In this document: in pieces, positions 1-8,299 of the stretch
How the letters are laid out: every line of letters starts with the position of its first letter
Numbering within the stretch: the first letter of the stretch is position 1
Assembly: GCA_013368325.1 (NCBI GenBank)
Contig: JAACJK010000196.1
Coordinates: 1-15,389, forward strand
Source of the DNA: Ephemerocybe angulata
Lineage: Eukaryota; Basidiomycota; Agaricomycetes; Agaricales; Psathyrellaceae
DNA length: 15,389 nt
Direction of reading: 5' to 3'
The notes under the pieces: generated by a model
The model's database searches: none
The model's input: only the letters and a program-made list of their open reading frames with translations
Told to the model about the DNA's origin: nothing
Program-made: the position numbers and the translations under genes

Positions 1-118
1 TCGACCGCACACCAGCCACCATGGCCTCGAATATACCCGTGCGACTCACCCCCTCGCAAGCCCAAGGCATGTCCCTGCAGCCTGCAGCGCATCAACGCAC
101 CTGGCCCCAACCGCTCTG

Positions 119-123
119 ATTGG
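119..123 (-). promoter_or_regulatory. CCAAT box in a candidate promoter
   Basis: The minus strand reads AGCCAATCAGAG here, close to the consensus of the CCAAT-binding (Hap/NF-Y) complex, which works in both orientations. About 50-180 bases downstream on the plus strand is a strongly CT-rich tract (about 145-300), the usual look of an ascomycete core promoter and leader. This suggests plus-strand transcription into the modular locus, but it is not proof. The same box recurs at 9226-9230. Confidence 0.4.
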
Positions 124-821
124 CTCTCGCGATCAGTCGCGCCCGCTCGATCCTCCCTCTTGTCCGCTTTTCGGGCACTCTTCGATCATCTCGAACGCCT
201 CCAACCCTGCATTTTGGCACGATCCGCCACCACTCGGCCCATGCTCTATCCCTCTCGCGCCCCTCTCGTCCTCCCGTCTCCCGTGCATAGATCGCACTCT
301 CCCGTTCTGGGTTGGCCAACCCATCGACCACTGCGCATCCTACTCCGTGGGTCGCAGGTCCTCGGAAACTCTGGCTCTGGCTCGCAACAACACGACGACG
401 CACCGCATCTGTTGCCGCCAGGTTCAACAGGTGAGTACACATTCCGTGGATGCGTCAGAGCTGCATTGACATACCACTAGGAAACGCGAAATGTATGCAA
501 GACGTACTCGAATATTCGGGAATCGCGATTCTTTACTGCTGTGCGATCTTGAGGTGGGTTGCAGTTGCATTCAACTCGATGTCATTGATTCTTAGCCATT
601 CTTCGACTTCAAGGTCTCCGGTCTGCGCTTCCCGAGTCGATGTGACCAACACCGCGACGATAGGCGCACACAACACCGCGTTCTCAGCCTCAAAGCCCTG
701 CGAAGGAACATCACGACAGCAAGCGACGCAGACTGTCACCGCCGAAAACTTGGACCAACGAATCCGCATCCGACAACCCTCTCAATGCATCGCGAACCGG
801 CCACGGATCTGCGCGACACAG

Positions 822-1209
822 GTCAGTAAGCCGACCTCTACGACATCAGGCGACGTGCTCACACCTGAAACTCAAAGTTCACAGGCCGTCGCATTCACCA
901 CCCCGCAACAACTTCGATCGCTCAGCAACTTGCAATGGCACGGGCCTGTCGACAACCGAGACGAGCTTTTGGGAGTCGGTCAGCATTCCGGCACACATGT
1001 CAATCGCAGCACCCACCTTTTGGCCAAATACCTCATTCGCAACCTCGAAGTCATCGGCAATGGGAATATCGACAGACCGCCGAGAGACGGCAACGGAAGA
1101 ACCCCGTGTTGCCAGTGGCTGTCGCAACAGGGTCTGCAACGAATCGACACCACAACAATACCCCCGATCCGAAAGCAGCGTGCACCAGCCCCTGTTGCGC
1201 ACAACACAG
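822..1209 (+). repeat. Internal module 1 of the modular locus
   Basis: This is the first of three homologous modules, each beginning at the plus-strand donor ACACAG|GTNAGTAA. It contains GACGTGCTCACA (the branch or donor region), then AAGCCGTCGCA-like sequence about 60 bases later, and an ACCTCGAARTCATC block near 1042-1058. The next module repeats these landmarks 388-395 bases downstream. The copy-2 counterpart is 9929-10316. Confidence 0.7.
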
Positions 1210-1679
1210 GTGAGTAAAGTGGACCTCACACACCGAACGACGTGCTCACATTCTCGTAGCCCCGGCTTCAAGTCTGCAAGCCGTCGCACTCACCTTCCCA
1301 CAACGGCTGCAAATCCGTGACCCCAGACGACGACGACGACAGAGGCCAACCGACGACGGAAACGAGAGTCCTCGACGCAGGGGTCCACGACGCTGAAATG
1401 CGAAACGCCGGCACTCTCGAGCCAGCCCTGGGTTCGCGACACAAGCAACGCACCCACCTCCCGACCAGAGACTGCATTCCCAACCTCGAAATCATCAGCA
1501 AGGCGAACATAACCCGGACCTACCAACCGACAACTGGGAGACGTCGACGGGAAGCTGTGCCAGGGGAACGCTCGCTTGTGCGACGATTCAGAAGTCACCA
1601 TTCGCGTTGTCGTTGAGACAGCTCCCGCCCTCGATGCATTCGAAAGCGACGGCGCATGCGCTGGAGGTGCACGACACAG
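1210..1679 (+). repeat. Internal module 2 of the modular locus
   Basis: This module is homologous to module 1. The intron-like start GTGAGTAAAG...GACGTGCTCACA, the CCGTCGCACTCACC stretch at 1281 and the CACCTC...AACCTCGAAATCATCAGCAA block at 1456-1500 all have counterparts there. Divergence is substantial and includes indels, so this is an old internal duplication, unlike the nearly identical 6 kb copies. The copy-2 counterpart is 10317-10786. Confidence 0.7.
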
Positions 1680-1880
1680 GTTAGTAAGTTGGGCTACCCA
1701 ACGGAAGCATGCTCACGTTTTCGTAGGCTCGACCCTCATAGATCCCAAGCCGCCACCCTCATCGACTTCGATCGCAAGGCTACAAATCACTCAGCGATGC
1801 CAATACGGATGGCGATGACACCGGCCAATCGGCGACCAAGACGAGAATCATCGGCGGAGGGCAAAGACGTGAAGATCTGA
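1680..1880 (+). repeat. Internal module 3 (partial) of the modular locus
   Basis: This third, shorter module starts at GTTAGTAAGTTGGG and has CATGCTCACGTTTTCGTAG where modules 1 and 2 have their CGTGCTCACA element. It is followed by a CAAGCCGCCACCCTCA stretch matching CCGTCGCACTCACC of module 2. One plus frame keeps protein-level similarity to module 2: GYKSL...DGDDTGQSATKTR against GCKSV...DDDDRGQPTTETR. The copy-2 counterpart is 10787-10988. Confidence 0.55.
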
Positions 1881-1954
1881 CGCTCCGAGCTGTGATGTTA
1901 GCCTAGGTCAGTACCGTTCATATGATCTATCCTGGGTGCAATGTACTCACAATG

Positions 1955-2471
1955 CTATAGATCTCTGAGTTGACGAAGGAACGGTGCGTGGGCAGCGTCG
2001 TTTCGTTGGCGGGCACTGGTCAATAGGCAGACAACTCAGCCATTCGAAATCCGTTACCGTCGCCAATCACTTACCTGCACGTATTGACGCTCGCGAGTGT
2101 ACTGTGGCGGTCGGTTTGGTTGAAGGGCTGTGGAATCAGGTACAAGGTCAGTCTGACATTCTGTTGTTCAAGGGAGTTATCGACACTCACATTTGCGTCG
2201 TGGCGTAGCATCGACGAGTCACGACCCATAGGCGGGATGCGAGGCGCATAATGATTCTGGTTGTAGGGGATTGGTGGTGAGTATAGCGTGTTGTGAAAGG
2301 GTACGGGAGACGATAGATTATCTTACTAACTGTGTCATGGGCACGCGATGGAGGGCGTTTGGGTGTGGAGGAAGGAACCGTTGGTAGATCGAGAAGAGAA
2401 GTCAGTAAATGGTAGAGCAATGTAATAGTAGTAGCATACCTTTGAATAAACTTTTCATTCTTTTCAATCAT
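1955..2471 (-). CDS. Hypothetical small spliced gene (106 aa model), copy 1
   Basis: Not recognised. The model has four exons: 2331-2471, 2191-2256, 2075-2127 and 1955-2015. The introns have donors GTTAGTAAG, GTGAGTGTC and GTAAGTGAT, branch-like TACTCACC and GACTGACC sequences in the first two, and CAG acceptors. One frame stays open through all four exons with phases that agree, giving 106 residues. It starts MIEKNEKF, runs through a Pro/Ser/Arg-rich middle (VPSSTPKRPPSRAHD) and ends FLRQLRDL. An upstream, better-placed ATG (ACCATGGCT at 2661-2663) may be the true start through further introns, but I could not connect it in frame. No domain or signal peptide is visible. Its stop lies beside the end of the modular locus, so the two may be convergent. 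Confidence 0.38.
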
Positions 2472-2875
2472 CGTCGTCGCAGCATATATTCTGTTTACTC
2501 AGATTAGACTGTGTGGTGTCTGAGAGGGCGAGAATTGACTTGGGTGTATGGTATCAAACGGCGTGCAGCGACCTGTCAAGTCTATCATCGTAGATATAAG
2601 GACATCGTCAGTTTCGATTTAAAAGCATAGAGAAGACAATTTACTGACCTGGACATTAGCCATGGTATAGGGGTTCAAGTTGCTGCCAATGCTACGGGGA
2701 CCGAGGGTGGATGATAAGCTCTAAGCGGCAGCGAGTCAACGTTGTAGTGACTTACCAGCCAGTCAGCGACAACGACGAAGCCAATGCGGGCTAGACGCGC
2801 AACACAGCACTATCGGAGGATCAGGAATCCCTCGGATGAGTGTCTGAGTAGATGTGTAAAGAAAGCGGAAGAGGG

Positions 2876-2940
2876 GAAGAATGGAATGGGATGGGATGAG
2901 AGGGATGGGGACTCAAGCCCACGCACACCCTGCCTTTATA
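2876..2940 (-). promoter_or_regulatory. TATA box and CT-rich start region, minus strand
   Basis: On the minus strand TATAAAGG occupies 2933-2940. About 25-60 bases downstream is a long pyrimidine tract (the plus strand is GGGAT/GGAAT-rich at 2876-2911), the usual arrangement of a fungal core promoter and transcription start. The first downstream ATG, ACCATGGCT at 2661-2663, has a good start context and follows an intron-like GTAAGT...CTTAG at 2721-2755. The promoter would drive the 1955-2471 gene. The copy-2 TATA box is at 12047-12054. Confidence 0.5.
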
Positions 2941-3699
2941 CACTTTCACCCCGCATATCGGAGATCGTGCCAAGCACCAGATCTCGCGCCATGCCAGCAC
3001 CAGCGTAGCCCAGAACCAGTGGAGTACGTATTTAGACTTTGGGCTCGGTTTCGGAAAGGCCGCAAGCGCGTACGGCGCGCATTTCTCCCTTCTCCCTGCG
3101 CCGTTTGTGCTCATTGAAACGAAGAAATTTTCGCTGTTCGGATGGGATGACAGCCAGCGCCCATCTTAGGTGTCTGATGGCAGGTAAGCGAGGCACTTGG
3201 CGTGCGGGTAGGTAGGGAAACGGGTGGTTTGGGCATGCATTTCGGATGTACGGGTATGAGGAGGAGTGGGTTGTCTCCGAGATGATGTGTTGAATGGGAT
3301 CGAGTGTGGGGCCAACTTTGGGGGGTAGAAGGTGCATACTCAGTGGTATCTAGTGAGCATTTGGGCTGTCTTATTGGGGTATGCCTCGCTAGTCTTCAAA
3401 CACAGTGTTATCTACCTGAAAGCGCATTTGAACAGATGCGCCGTTTCTTGAGATATTTCAACTCGATAACTTGGATGACTATACCCATATCCGCAAAAAC
3501 AGCTTTATACTTTCTAATCATGCTACATCTTTTATGTACAGGCTCCTTTATGCTCCAAACAGCCGACATTCGTCCTGCTCGTCCTGTACCTCCCCTGCGC
3601 GCCCCCGCACCAATCTCCCCCAAACCCAACTGCAAATCGGCCCCAAATCTTCCAACAGAACTATTACGTACCATTAGCTTAACTCAAGCTAGTTCATAC
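2941..3699. other. Stretch without a supported gene, copy 1
   Basis: This lies between the minus-strand TATA box and the start of the five-exon plus-strand gene. A plus frame running to a stop at 3167-3169 looks protein-like near its end (LLPAPFVLIETKKFSLFGW), but it has no clear start and is interrupted in copy 2. From about 3550 to 3665 the plus strand is C-rich, consistent with a leader for the gene starting at 3700. I see no RNA gene or mobile-element remnant. The copy-2 equivalent is about 12055-12815. Confidence 0.5.
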
Positions 3700-4638
3700 A
3701 TGTCCGTGTGTAGGATAACGCCTGTTTCGTTGCGTATTCCGCCGAATGGTGCTGCGAGGACGTGGTGCGGAGATCTCACCTTCTCCGAGCCATTTAGGCC
3801 TCGCGTATGCTCTGGAGTGAACTCTATCCACTGGTATGTAGTACAGGTCAGATAATATGGTGAGCGATAGACCACATACGCTGCGCTGACAGTGTGGAAT
3901 CCGCCTCGATTGCGAGGCGCAATTTAAGCGCCCGTTCACGCGCGCGCCGCCTTTGCCCAATCGCGTCCGGAAAGCGAGATTTCTTGCTCTAAAAGCGTAT
4001 ATTTCAGTCTATATGTAACTTATACATTATGTAGGCTACTATCGGATGTTCTCACATCTCTCAGACGTTGGGAAAACGCGGCAGTCGCAATAAGTGGTCC
4101 GGAGCTAACCTCTTCAGCTTGGACTTACGCGACGCATTGCGTGAGCCGGCACAACGCGCGGGTTGTGGGTAATATACTCTCTGTTGGTCCAGGCTGTACA
4201 CGGGTACCTTGGCGGCGAAGGTTTGATTGGGACCGTTTGGTTAACGGTTGGTTACGAGACAGGCTCGGATAGCCCGGCGGCGGGCTTACACTCTTTGGCA
4301 ACCGAGCTCGTATTCTCAGCGACCCGACTGCACACTTCGGCCTGTCTATCAAGTACAGTGGTTACAAGCCTCAAGGCTTCTGGAGGGCTCTCGCTGATAC
4401 TCGGGCTTTAATGAGAAGATGCCGGATAGGAAAATTCAATGAAAATCGGCTGCGAGGCTTCTGTCAATATTCACCGCCGCCCATGATCTTCGCGCAATGT
4501 ACGTACCTTATCATTTGCCCCAGTGTACATAAACCCTTCCACCCGATGCACTGGACCATTGGTGTGGCTTGGTTGCTGGCTGCCAGTGCAATCGCTGATG
4601 CTGTCACAAATTCAGTTAGGATCGGTGAATTGGGATAG
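3700..4638 (+). CDS. Unrecognised five-exon gene, one C-terminal membrane segment, copy 1
   Basis: Exons are 3700-3833, 3893-3996, 4035-4140, 4193-4220 and 4273-4638. Introns are 59, 38, 52 and 52 nt; the 38-nt one is unusually short. Taking the better base call of the two copies at each indel, the exons sum to 744 nt (247 aa plus stop) and every exon phase agrees. The protein starts MSVCRITP, has an Arg-rich stretch (residues about 50-75), then a central part containing WENAAVAIKWSG and PTAHFGLSIKYSGYK. It ends with a hydrophobic segment WTIGVAWLLAASAIADAV near residues 220-237, probably a single membrane anchor. I do not recognise a family. Copy 1 is frameshifted in exons 2 and 3 and again near 4413. 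The stop lies 29 bases from the stop of the convergent minus-strand locus. Confidence 0.52.
3902..3919. repeat. 7-bp perfect hairpin with ATTG loop
   Basis: CGCCTCG-ATTG-CGAGGCG forms a perfect GC-rich stem. It sits inside the second exon of the five-exon gene model and recurs at 13018-13035. It is followed by another imperfect GGCGC...GCGCC pairing. Its role is unknown and it could be chance in GC-rich sequence. Confidence 0.6.
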
Positions 4639-4667
4639 GATGGGCGACGTACCGTAGCCTTCGCTCT

Positions 4668-5816
4668 CTAGCAGAGTTCAGGAGTCCAGACTGGTACTTC
4701 AGGGGCTTCCGGAAAGCGAAACTGGGGATAAACACACACAAATCAGCCTTGCATCTCAGGTAGAATGTGAATGAAGGTATCCTACTCACATGCTGCCTAT
4801 CCCCCTGAGTTATTGATGGCACCCTGACCGTTGATCTCCCGCCGTCGCCGATTTCCATTAATGTCAGATCTGTGAACACTGATAGAGAGTTATGAGAATG
4901 AATTGGGAAGGCGTGGAAAAAAGGATGGCGTACCACGACAAGCCAAGTGGGACTTGGCGTGAGGTTTTGGTATTTTGGAGCTCCGGGAATGGGGCTGAGA
5001 CGAGGGCCGAGGCGGGAATAGTGGCCGCTGCTATTAGGTCGTAAGTGTCTGGAAGCGACGTTGGAGGTGGGATTACGTTCCGAGAGCAGCTAGGTGGCAT
5101 GTTGACGGTCCGGAGAACGATATCCTAAGGATAATGAAGACCAGAAAGAAGATGGTGGAGCTATTGTCGATGTGGGCCCTGGGGGCCCGGGTGTCTGGAG
5201 TGTGTGACCTTGGATGACTGTGGCCGTGTCCAACAGCTGTGCACTCGGAGGGCCGTGCTGAGGTGATTCCGTGGCCCGCGTTCGCAGATTCGAGTTGGGA
5301 GACGCGTCACGCCTGGGATATGTGGTGGTCGAGCACTGCGTCGTGGTGGGTACGCTGGCCGGGTGTGAGGTTGGGATGGTTCGCACGCAAACTTGAAGTG
5401 TAGTGTTAGAGTTCGCAAATTCGATTTTTGGGCGTCCGGGAAACTTGTTGGACGTGCGATCGTCAATGCAGGTCCGACGTGAAATGTTGAGTCGGCCGCA
5501 TACCTCACTGGGCCGCGTGGGTGTAGGCTCAGAGCTCCGAAATCAGGGGTTTGCACGTCCGGCGAGTGAGAGGTGAAGGCGGCTGTGATGAATAGGCTCC
5601 AGTAAGTCCTCATTCTGGTGACGAAATAATGCACGCACATTCCGGAAGCGTATAGCAGCATGTGTTGCCCATGGGGAGTTGCTTGTTGGCCTTGCTTATC
5701 CACGACTGACGGACGAAACCCTGGATAATGGAGACTGTGAAGTCACTGGTTTGTTGCTCAAAAAACCAGATGTGGACTTACAAATATAGTGCGGTCTCGA
5801 GAGACCTCTGTCCCAT
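4668..5816 (-). CDS. Hypothetical minus-strand spliced locus, copy 1
   Basis: Not recognised. The first exon candidate is 5782-5816 (MGQRSLETALYF) with donor GTAAGTCCA. A long open frame follows, with Pro/Arg/Ser-rich sequence (PRRSARPPHIPG). It is broken in this copy by a missing base near 5226, which copy 2 supplies. Towards the 3' end two clear introns lie at 4879-4933 (GTACGC...CTATCAG) and 4722-4789 (GTGAGTAGG...TATCCCCAG). The last exon 4668-4721 gives FRFPEAPEVPVWTPELC and a stop. The junction between the long 5' frame and the 3' exons is unresolved: a second model starts at the ATG at 5098-5100 and gives a separate protein of about 103 residues. A third frame would stop at 4797-4799. 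Confidence 0.35.
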
Positions 5817-5908
5817 CCGTGACTTGGCTTGTAGCAGGCTGAGGCCTGAGCCCCTCGAATGTGAACGGTTCATAGGGGCGGTTCGACTCCAAGCAGCGGC
5901 GGTCCGGC

Positions 5909-5928
5909 GGAAGGAAGGAAGGAAGGAA
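5909..5928 (+). repeat. (GGAA)5 microsatellite, copy 1
   Basis: Five perfect GGAA units followed by GGG, located upstream of the minus-strand locus that starts at 5816. The same five units are present in copy 2 at 15033-15052. The equal length at a mutable site argues that the two copies are very recent or are the same molecule. Confidence 0.9.
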
Positions 5929-6403
5929 GGGTGTGGATAGCGTATACGTTTCACCCTGCGGCGAGCCCTGCGGCTGTCGACGGATTACCAATTTACCCAA
6001 TTGACTTGAGCTTGAAATGGAACCGAAATATATTTTCTGACTCGGAACTCGGGAGACGCTTGGCATACGTACGTACATGGTACAGGGGTGCAAATTGGAA
6101 CACGCTACGCCCCCGCGCTACTATCCCCCTACTCTGTTCAAAGCTGGCCACCGTATTCATATCTTGAGCCATCGTATTGCGTCAAAATTCTAGGGTAAGA
6201 CTAGTCAGTTGTATATTCAGACAGCCTGGAGGAAAGGCAAAAAAGCCGGACACATTACCCGTTGTGGAAGCGAGCCGGGACAGATTAATTCAGGGATGCA
6301 AGCAACCATATTGAAACCGAAAGGAAATTTCGAGGGTGGAGGGGAGTCCGCTGGATTCCCTAGAGGACACTATTCACCCCAAGTGCCAGTTGGGATGAAT
6401 ATA

Positions 6404-6420
6404 CCTCTGGGGGCCAGAGG
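6404..6420. repeat. 7-bp hairpin with GGG loop
   Basis: CCTCTGG-GGG-CCAGAGG is a perfect stem in the single-copy part. Flanking TATA and ATA extend it imperfectly. No T run follows, so there is no reason to call it a terminator. Confidence 0.6.
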
Positions 6421-6616
6421 ATAGGGAACGAGGTAGAGTAATACGAGGAGCAAGGAACAGAGAGCGTAAACACAGCGGAGGTAGTACGTACAGGGAAGAC
6501 AGCCGGGATGGCCGGTTGTTAGCACAGGGTCTGGTCCGTGCGCGGACACGAAGGTATAAAGGACAGCAAATCTCGTTTCCATTCCCCAACGAAGGGCTTA
6601 TTGACGCTCCGAGGGA

Positions 6617-6671
6617 TACTATGACTGAGCTCTGCACGATCTTCAACAGATGTGTATCCTCAGTCATAGTA
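6617..6671. repeat. 13-bp perfect inverted repeat, 29-nt spacer
   Basis: TACTATGACTGAG at 6617-6629 is exactly complementary to CTCAGTCATAGTA at 6659-6671. A GGATAC just left of the first arm and a GTATCC just left of the second add further pairing possibilities. It lies about 140 bases beyond the stop codon of the reductase gene, so it may be in its 3' flank. It resembles a stem-loop or the remnant of a small inverted-repeat element. Confidence 0.75.
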
Positions 6672-6809
6672 AGGGTTGCACCAGTCTGAAAAGCCTGAAT
6701 AGATGTTTTTTGAAGTAAATAAGTTAGCTCTTTTTTCAACTTTTAGCCCCAAATGGTAATTGTTCACCTATAAAAAGCAATTCCCGACAAACGGCGGCGA
6801 GCGCATCAC

Positions 6810-8299
6810 CTACAAACAACGTAAAGCACAAGGCATAGGCTCCCCAAGAGCGGCCGCGAGAGCGTTATTCGCAGCCAACGAAGCCATGTCCACCCACGTC
6901 TCGTTCGTCGCACTCCCAATATGAGGCAAAATCACGCATCTAGATTTATCCCGTCAGAAAATCCCTCCAGCAGATAAACTCAGTGATGAAGGTAGTTTAC
7001 CTGGGTTCGCGCACCAACGGATGATCTGCAGGGATATTAGGCTCTCCTTCAACGACGTCCAGCCCAGCAGCCCAAATCCCACCCTCCTTCAACACTTTGG
7101 CCAAAGCATCCGAATCCACGAGCGTCCCCCGGCTAGCGTTCACCAGCACACCCATCTTCTTCATCTTGCGCAGGAACTCCTCGTTGACGACATGGTACGT
7201 CGACGGGCCCCAGGTGCGAGGACAAACACAACATCACTCTCCGACGCCACGGTATCCAAATCTACCCTTCTAACCGATGTCAACCCCAGACGATCAGCCA
7301 GCTCCTTGTCGCTGTCGTCGTTCGAGCCTTGTCTCGTTGAGTGGGGATTGGCACCGTAGACGCAGCGGGTAAAGCCAAAAGGGACGAGTCTAGCCAAGGT
7401 GGCTTGGCTATACGCCCAAAGCCGATGAACCCTGCTGTGCGTTGCCTGGAGGGGCTGGGGGCACTAAGTTGGGGGCCGCAGAAAGGAATGGAGCCCAGCT
7501 AAACTGTGGCCACTGAGCGACGGGTGAGTTTCTAAGCTGGAGAGATGCCAGATATATTAGCCTACATTTCCTTCATTGACGAGTGCAGAAGTCTGCTTCG
7601 CGTTGCGCCCTGCCATTAGTGCGAGCATGATGCAGACATCGGCGACTAGAAGGCGGGTGTGAGTATGGCTAAGTACCTGAAAGGCGTGTATTACCTGCTT
7701 CAGTCAGGACATCGGGGGTGTATCCCAATGCGATTGATCGCTTGGCGAGCTCCTGGACATCGACATGCTCTGTAGCGACCATGAGATCGGACCCAGCACA
7801 GCCAGTACTGCTTACCGTAGCCAACCGACATCGTCGAAACCGCACGCAAACCCGGGCCCGCTGGAAGTAAATGTCACCTCCGAAGCATTGAGAGCCATCT
7901 CAACCAGTAACCTACCAGCATCAAGTACCTCCGCATCGATCTACAGCAGTCACCCTCTGATCTGCCCAGACGGATAAGGAATGTCGCCTACCTTATCAGA
8001 GACCATGATCACCAACGCAGCAGCCCCTGTCGCGTTCCGCAGGAGCCATTCCCTGTCACAGGCCCGATCTTCTGGCCACACCACAAGCTGCGACAGCCGC
8101 AGTTAGCTAAGGTGAAGTATATGTGGCGATCGCGTGCACCGCTTACGTCGATCTCTGTTCGACCTTCGAGGATTGGCATGACATCGGGGCCAAGGTTCCG
8201 AGTCACTACGATCTTGTGTTTCAATCTGAAATGTGACTCGGTTGATTGGCGTATTGGAGTCCATCCAGCAGTTAGCACTTACGATGGGCTTTGTGACAT
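6810..8299 (-). CDS. Glyoxylate/hydroxypyruvate reductase-like D-2-hydroxyacid dehydrogenase
   Basis: NAD(P)H-dependent reductase of the D-isomer-specific 2-hydroxyacid dehydrogenase family, close to GRHPR; expected to reduce glyoxylate and hydroxypyruvate to glycolate and D-glycerate. Nine exons: 8283-8299, 8147-8225, 7992-8087, 7916-7940, 7816-7860, 7695-7769, 7566-7645, 7001-7503, 6810-6939. They total 1050 nt, or 351 codons with stop after adding three missing bases in exon 8 (near 7482, 7404 and 7208). The protein starts [19 protein letters not shown]. Family landmarks in order: [22 protein letters not shown], the Rossmann loop GFIGFGRIA (about 164-172, third glycine replaced by alanine), NASRGTLVD with catalytic Arg about 265, DVVEGEP with Glu about 294, and LPHIGSAT with His about 314. 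It ends [14 protein letters not shown], as in GRHPR. All catalytic residues are present. The frameshifts are probably sequencing errors; a recent pseudogene is the alternative. Confidence 0.94.

Larger units (their letters stand above)
409..1960. other. Intron-rich modular locus, copy 1; strand unresolved
   Basis: I do not recognise the product. On the plus strand, well-formed introns can be read at 431-480, 554-595, 822-884, 1210-1259, 1680-1726 and 1907-1960. On the minus strand, equally good introns overlap most of these: 409-474, 809-862, 1192-1249, 1661-1716 and 1890-1950, several with TACTNAC-like branch sites. Open frames exist on both strands. A plus frame starting at the ATG at 241 reads into a serine- and arginine-rich, disordered-looking protein. 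A minus frame repeats the motif ADDFEVxNxV in two neighbouring modules. No single model keeps one frame through all exons in either copy, partly because the copies carry different indels. It could be one gene, two antisense genes, or a spliced non-coding transcript. Confidence 0.45.
1..6266 (+). repeat. Long direct repeat, copy 1 (truncated by window start)
   Basis: Bases 1-6266 recur in the same orientation at 9108-15389. Base 1 pairs with 9108 and base 6266 with 15389, so the offset drifts from 9107 to 9123 through small indels. The repeat carries the modular intron-rich locus, a small minus-strand gene, the five-exon plus-strand gene and the minus-strand locus convergent to it. Its left edge is the window edge, so the true left boundary is not seen. 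No terminal inverted repeats, target-site duplications or transposon proteins mark it as a mobile element. Confidence 0.98.
5817..6809. other. Intergenic stretch without a supported gene
   Basis: This runs from the start of the minus-strand locus to the stop codon of the reductase gene, and crosses the end of the repeated part at 6266. It contains the GGAA microsatellite, a CCTCTGG-GGG-CCAGAGG hairpin and a 13-bp inverted repeat. Open frames on the minus strand at 6370-6739 have no splice structure or recognisable motif and I do not call them. I see no tRNA or rRNA. Confidence 0.55.

Noticed and set aside
450..1217. A single-exon 255-codon plus-strand gene
   Set aside because: The frame runs straight through well-formed introns at 554-595 and 822-884, and is altered by an indel in copy 2. 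It is better treated as part of an unresolved spliced locus.
2187..2245. Mitochondrial presequence MRLASRLWVVTRRCYATTQ on the minus strand
   Set aside because: It looks like a targeting peptide, but continuing that frame through the neighbouring introns is less consistent than the frame used for the 106-residue model, and it does not reach a recognisable mature protein.
2941..3169. Plus-strand protein ending LLPAPFVLIETKKFSLFGW
   Set aside because: It has no supported start, overlaps the minus-strand TATA region and is broken by indels in copy 2. RNA evidence would be needed.
3408..3674. Minus-strand 88-codon frame, Gly/Arg-rich
   Set aside because: It lies in the C-rich leader of the plus-strand gene, has no splice structure and is shifted by three indels in copy 2.
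5159..5190. GGGCCC...GGGCCC pairing as a regulatory hairpin
   Set aside because: It is short and lies in GC-rich coding-like sequence, so it is expected by chance.
6370..6739. Minus-strand 121-codon frame
   Set aside because: Its composition looks random, it runs through the 13-bp inverted repeat, and it shows no motif, intron or promoter.
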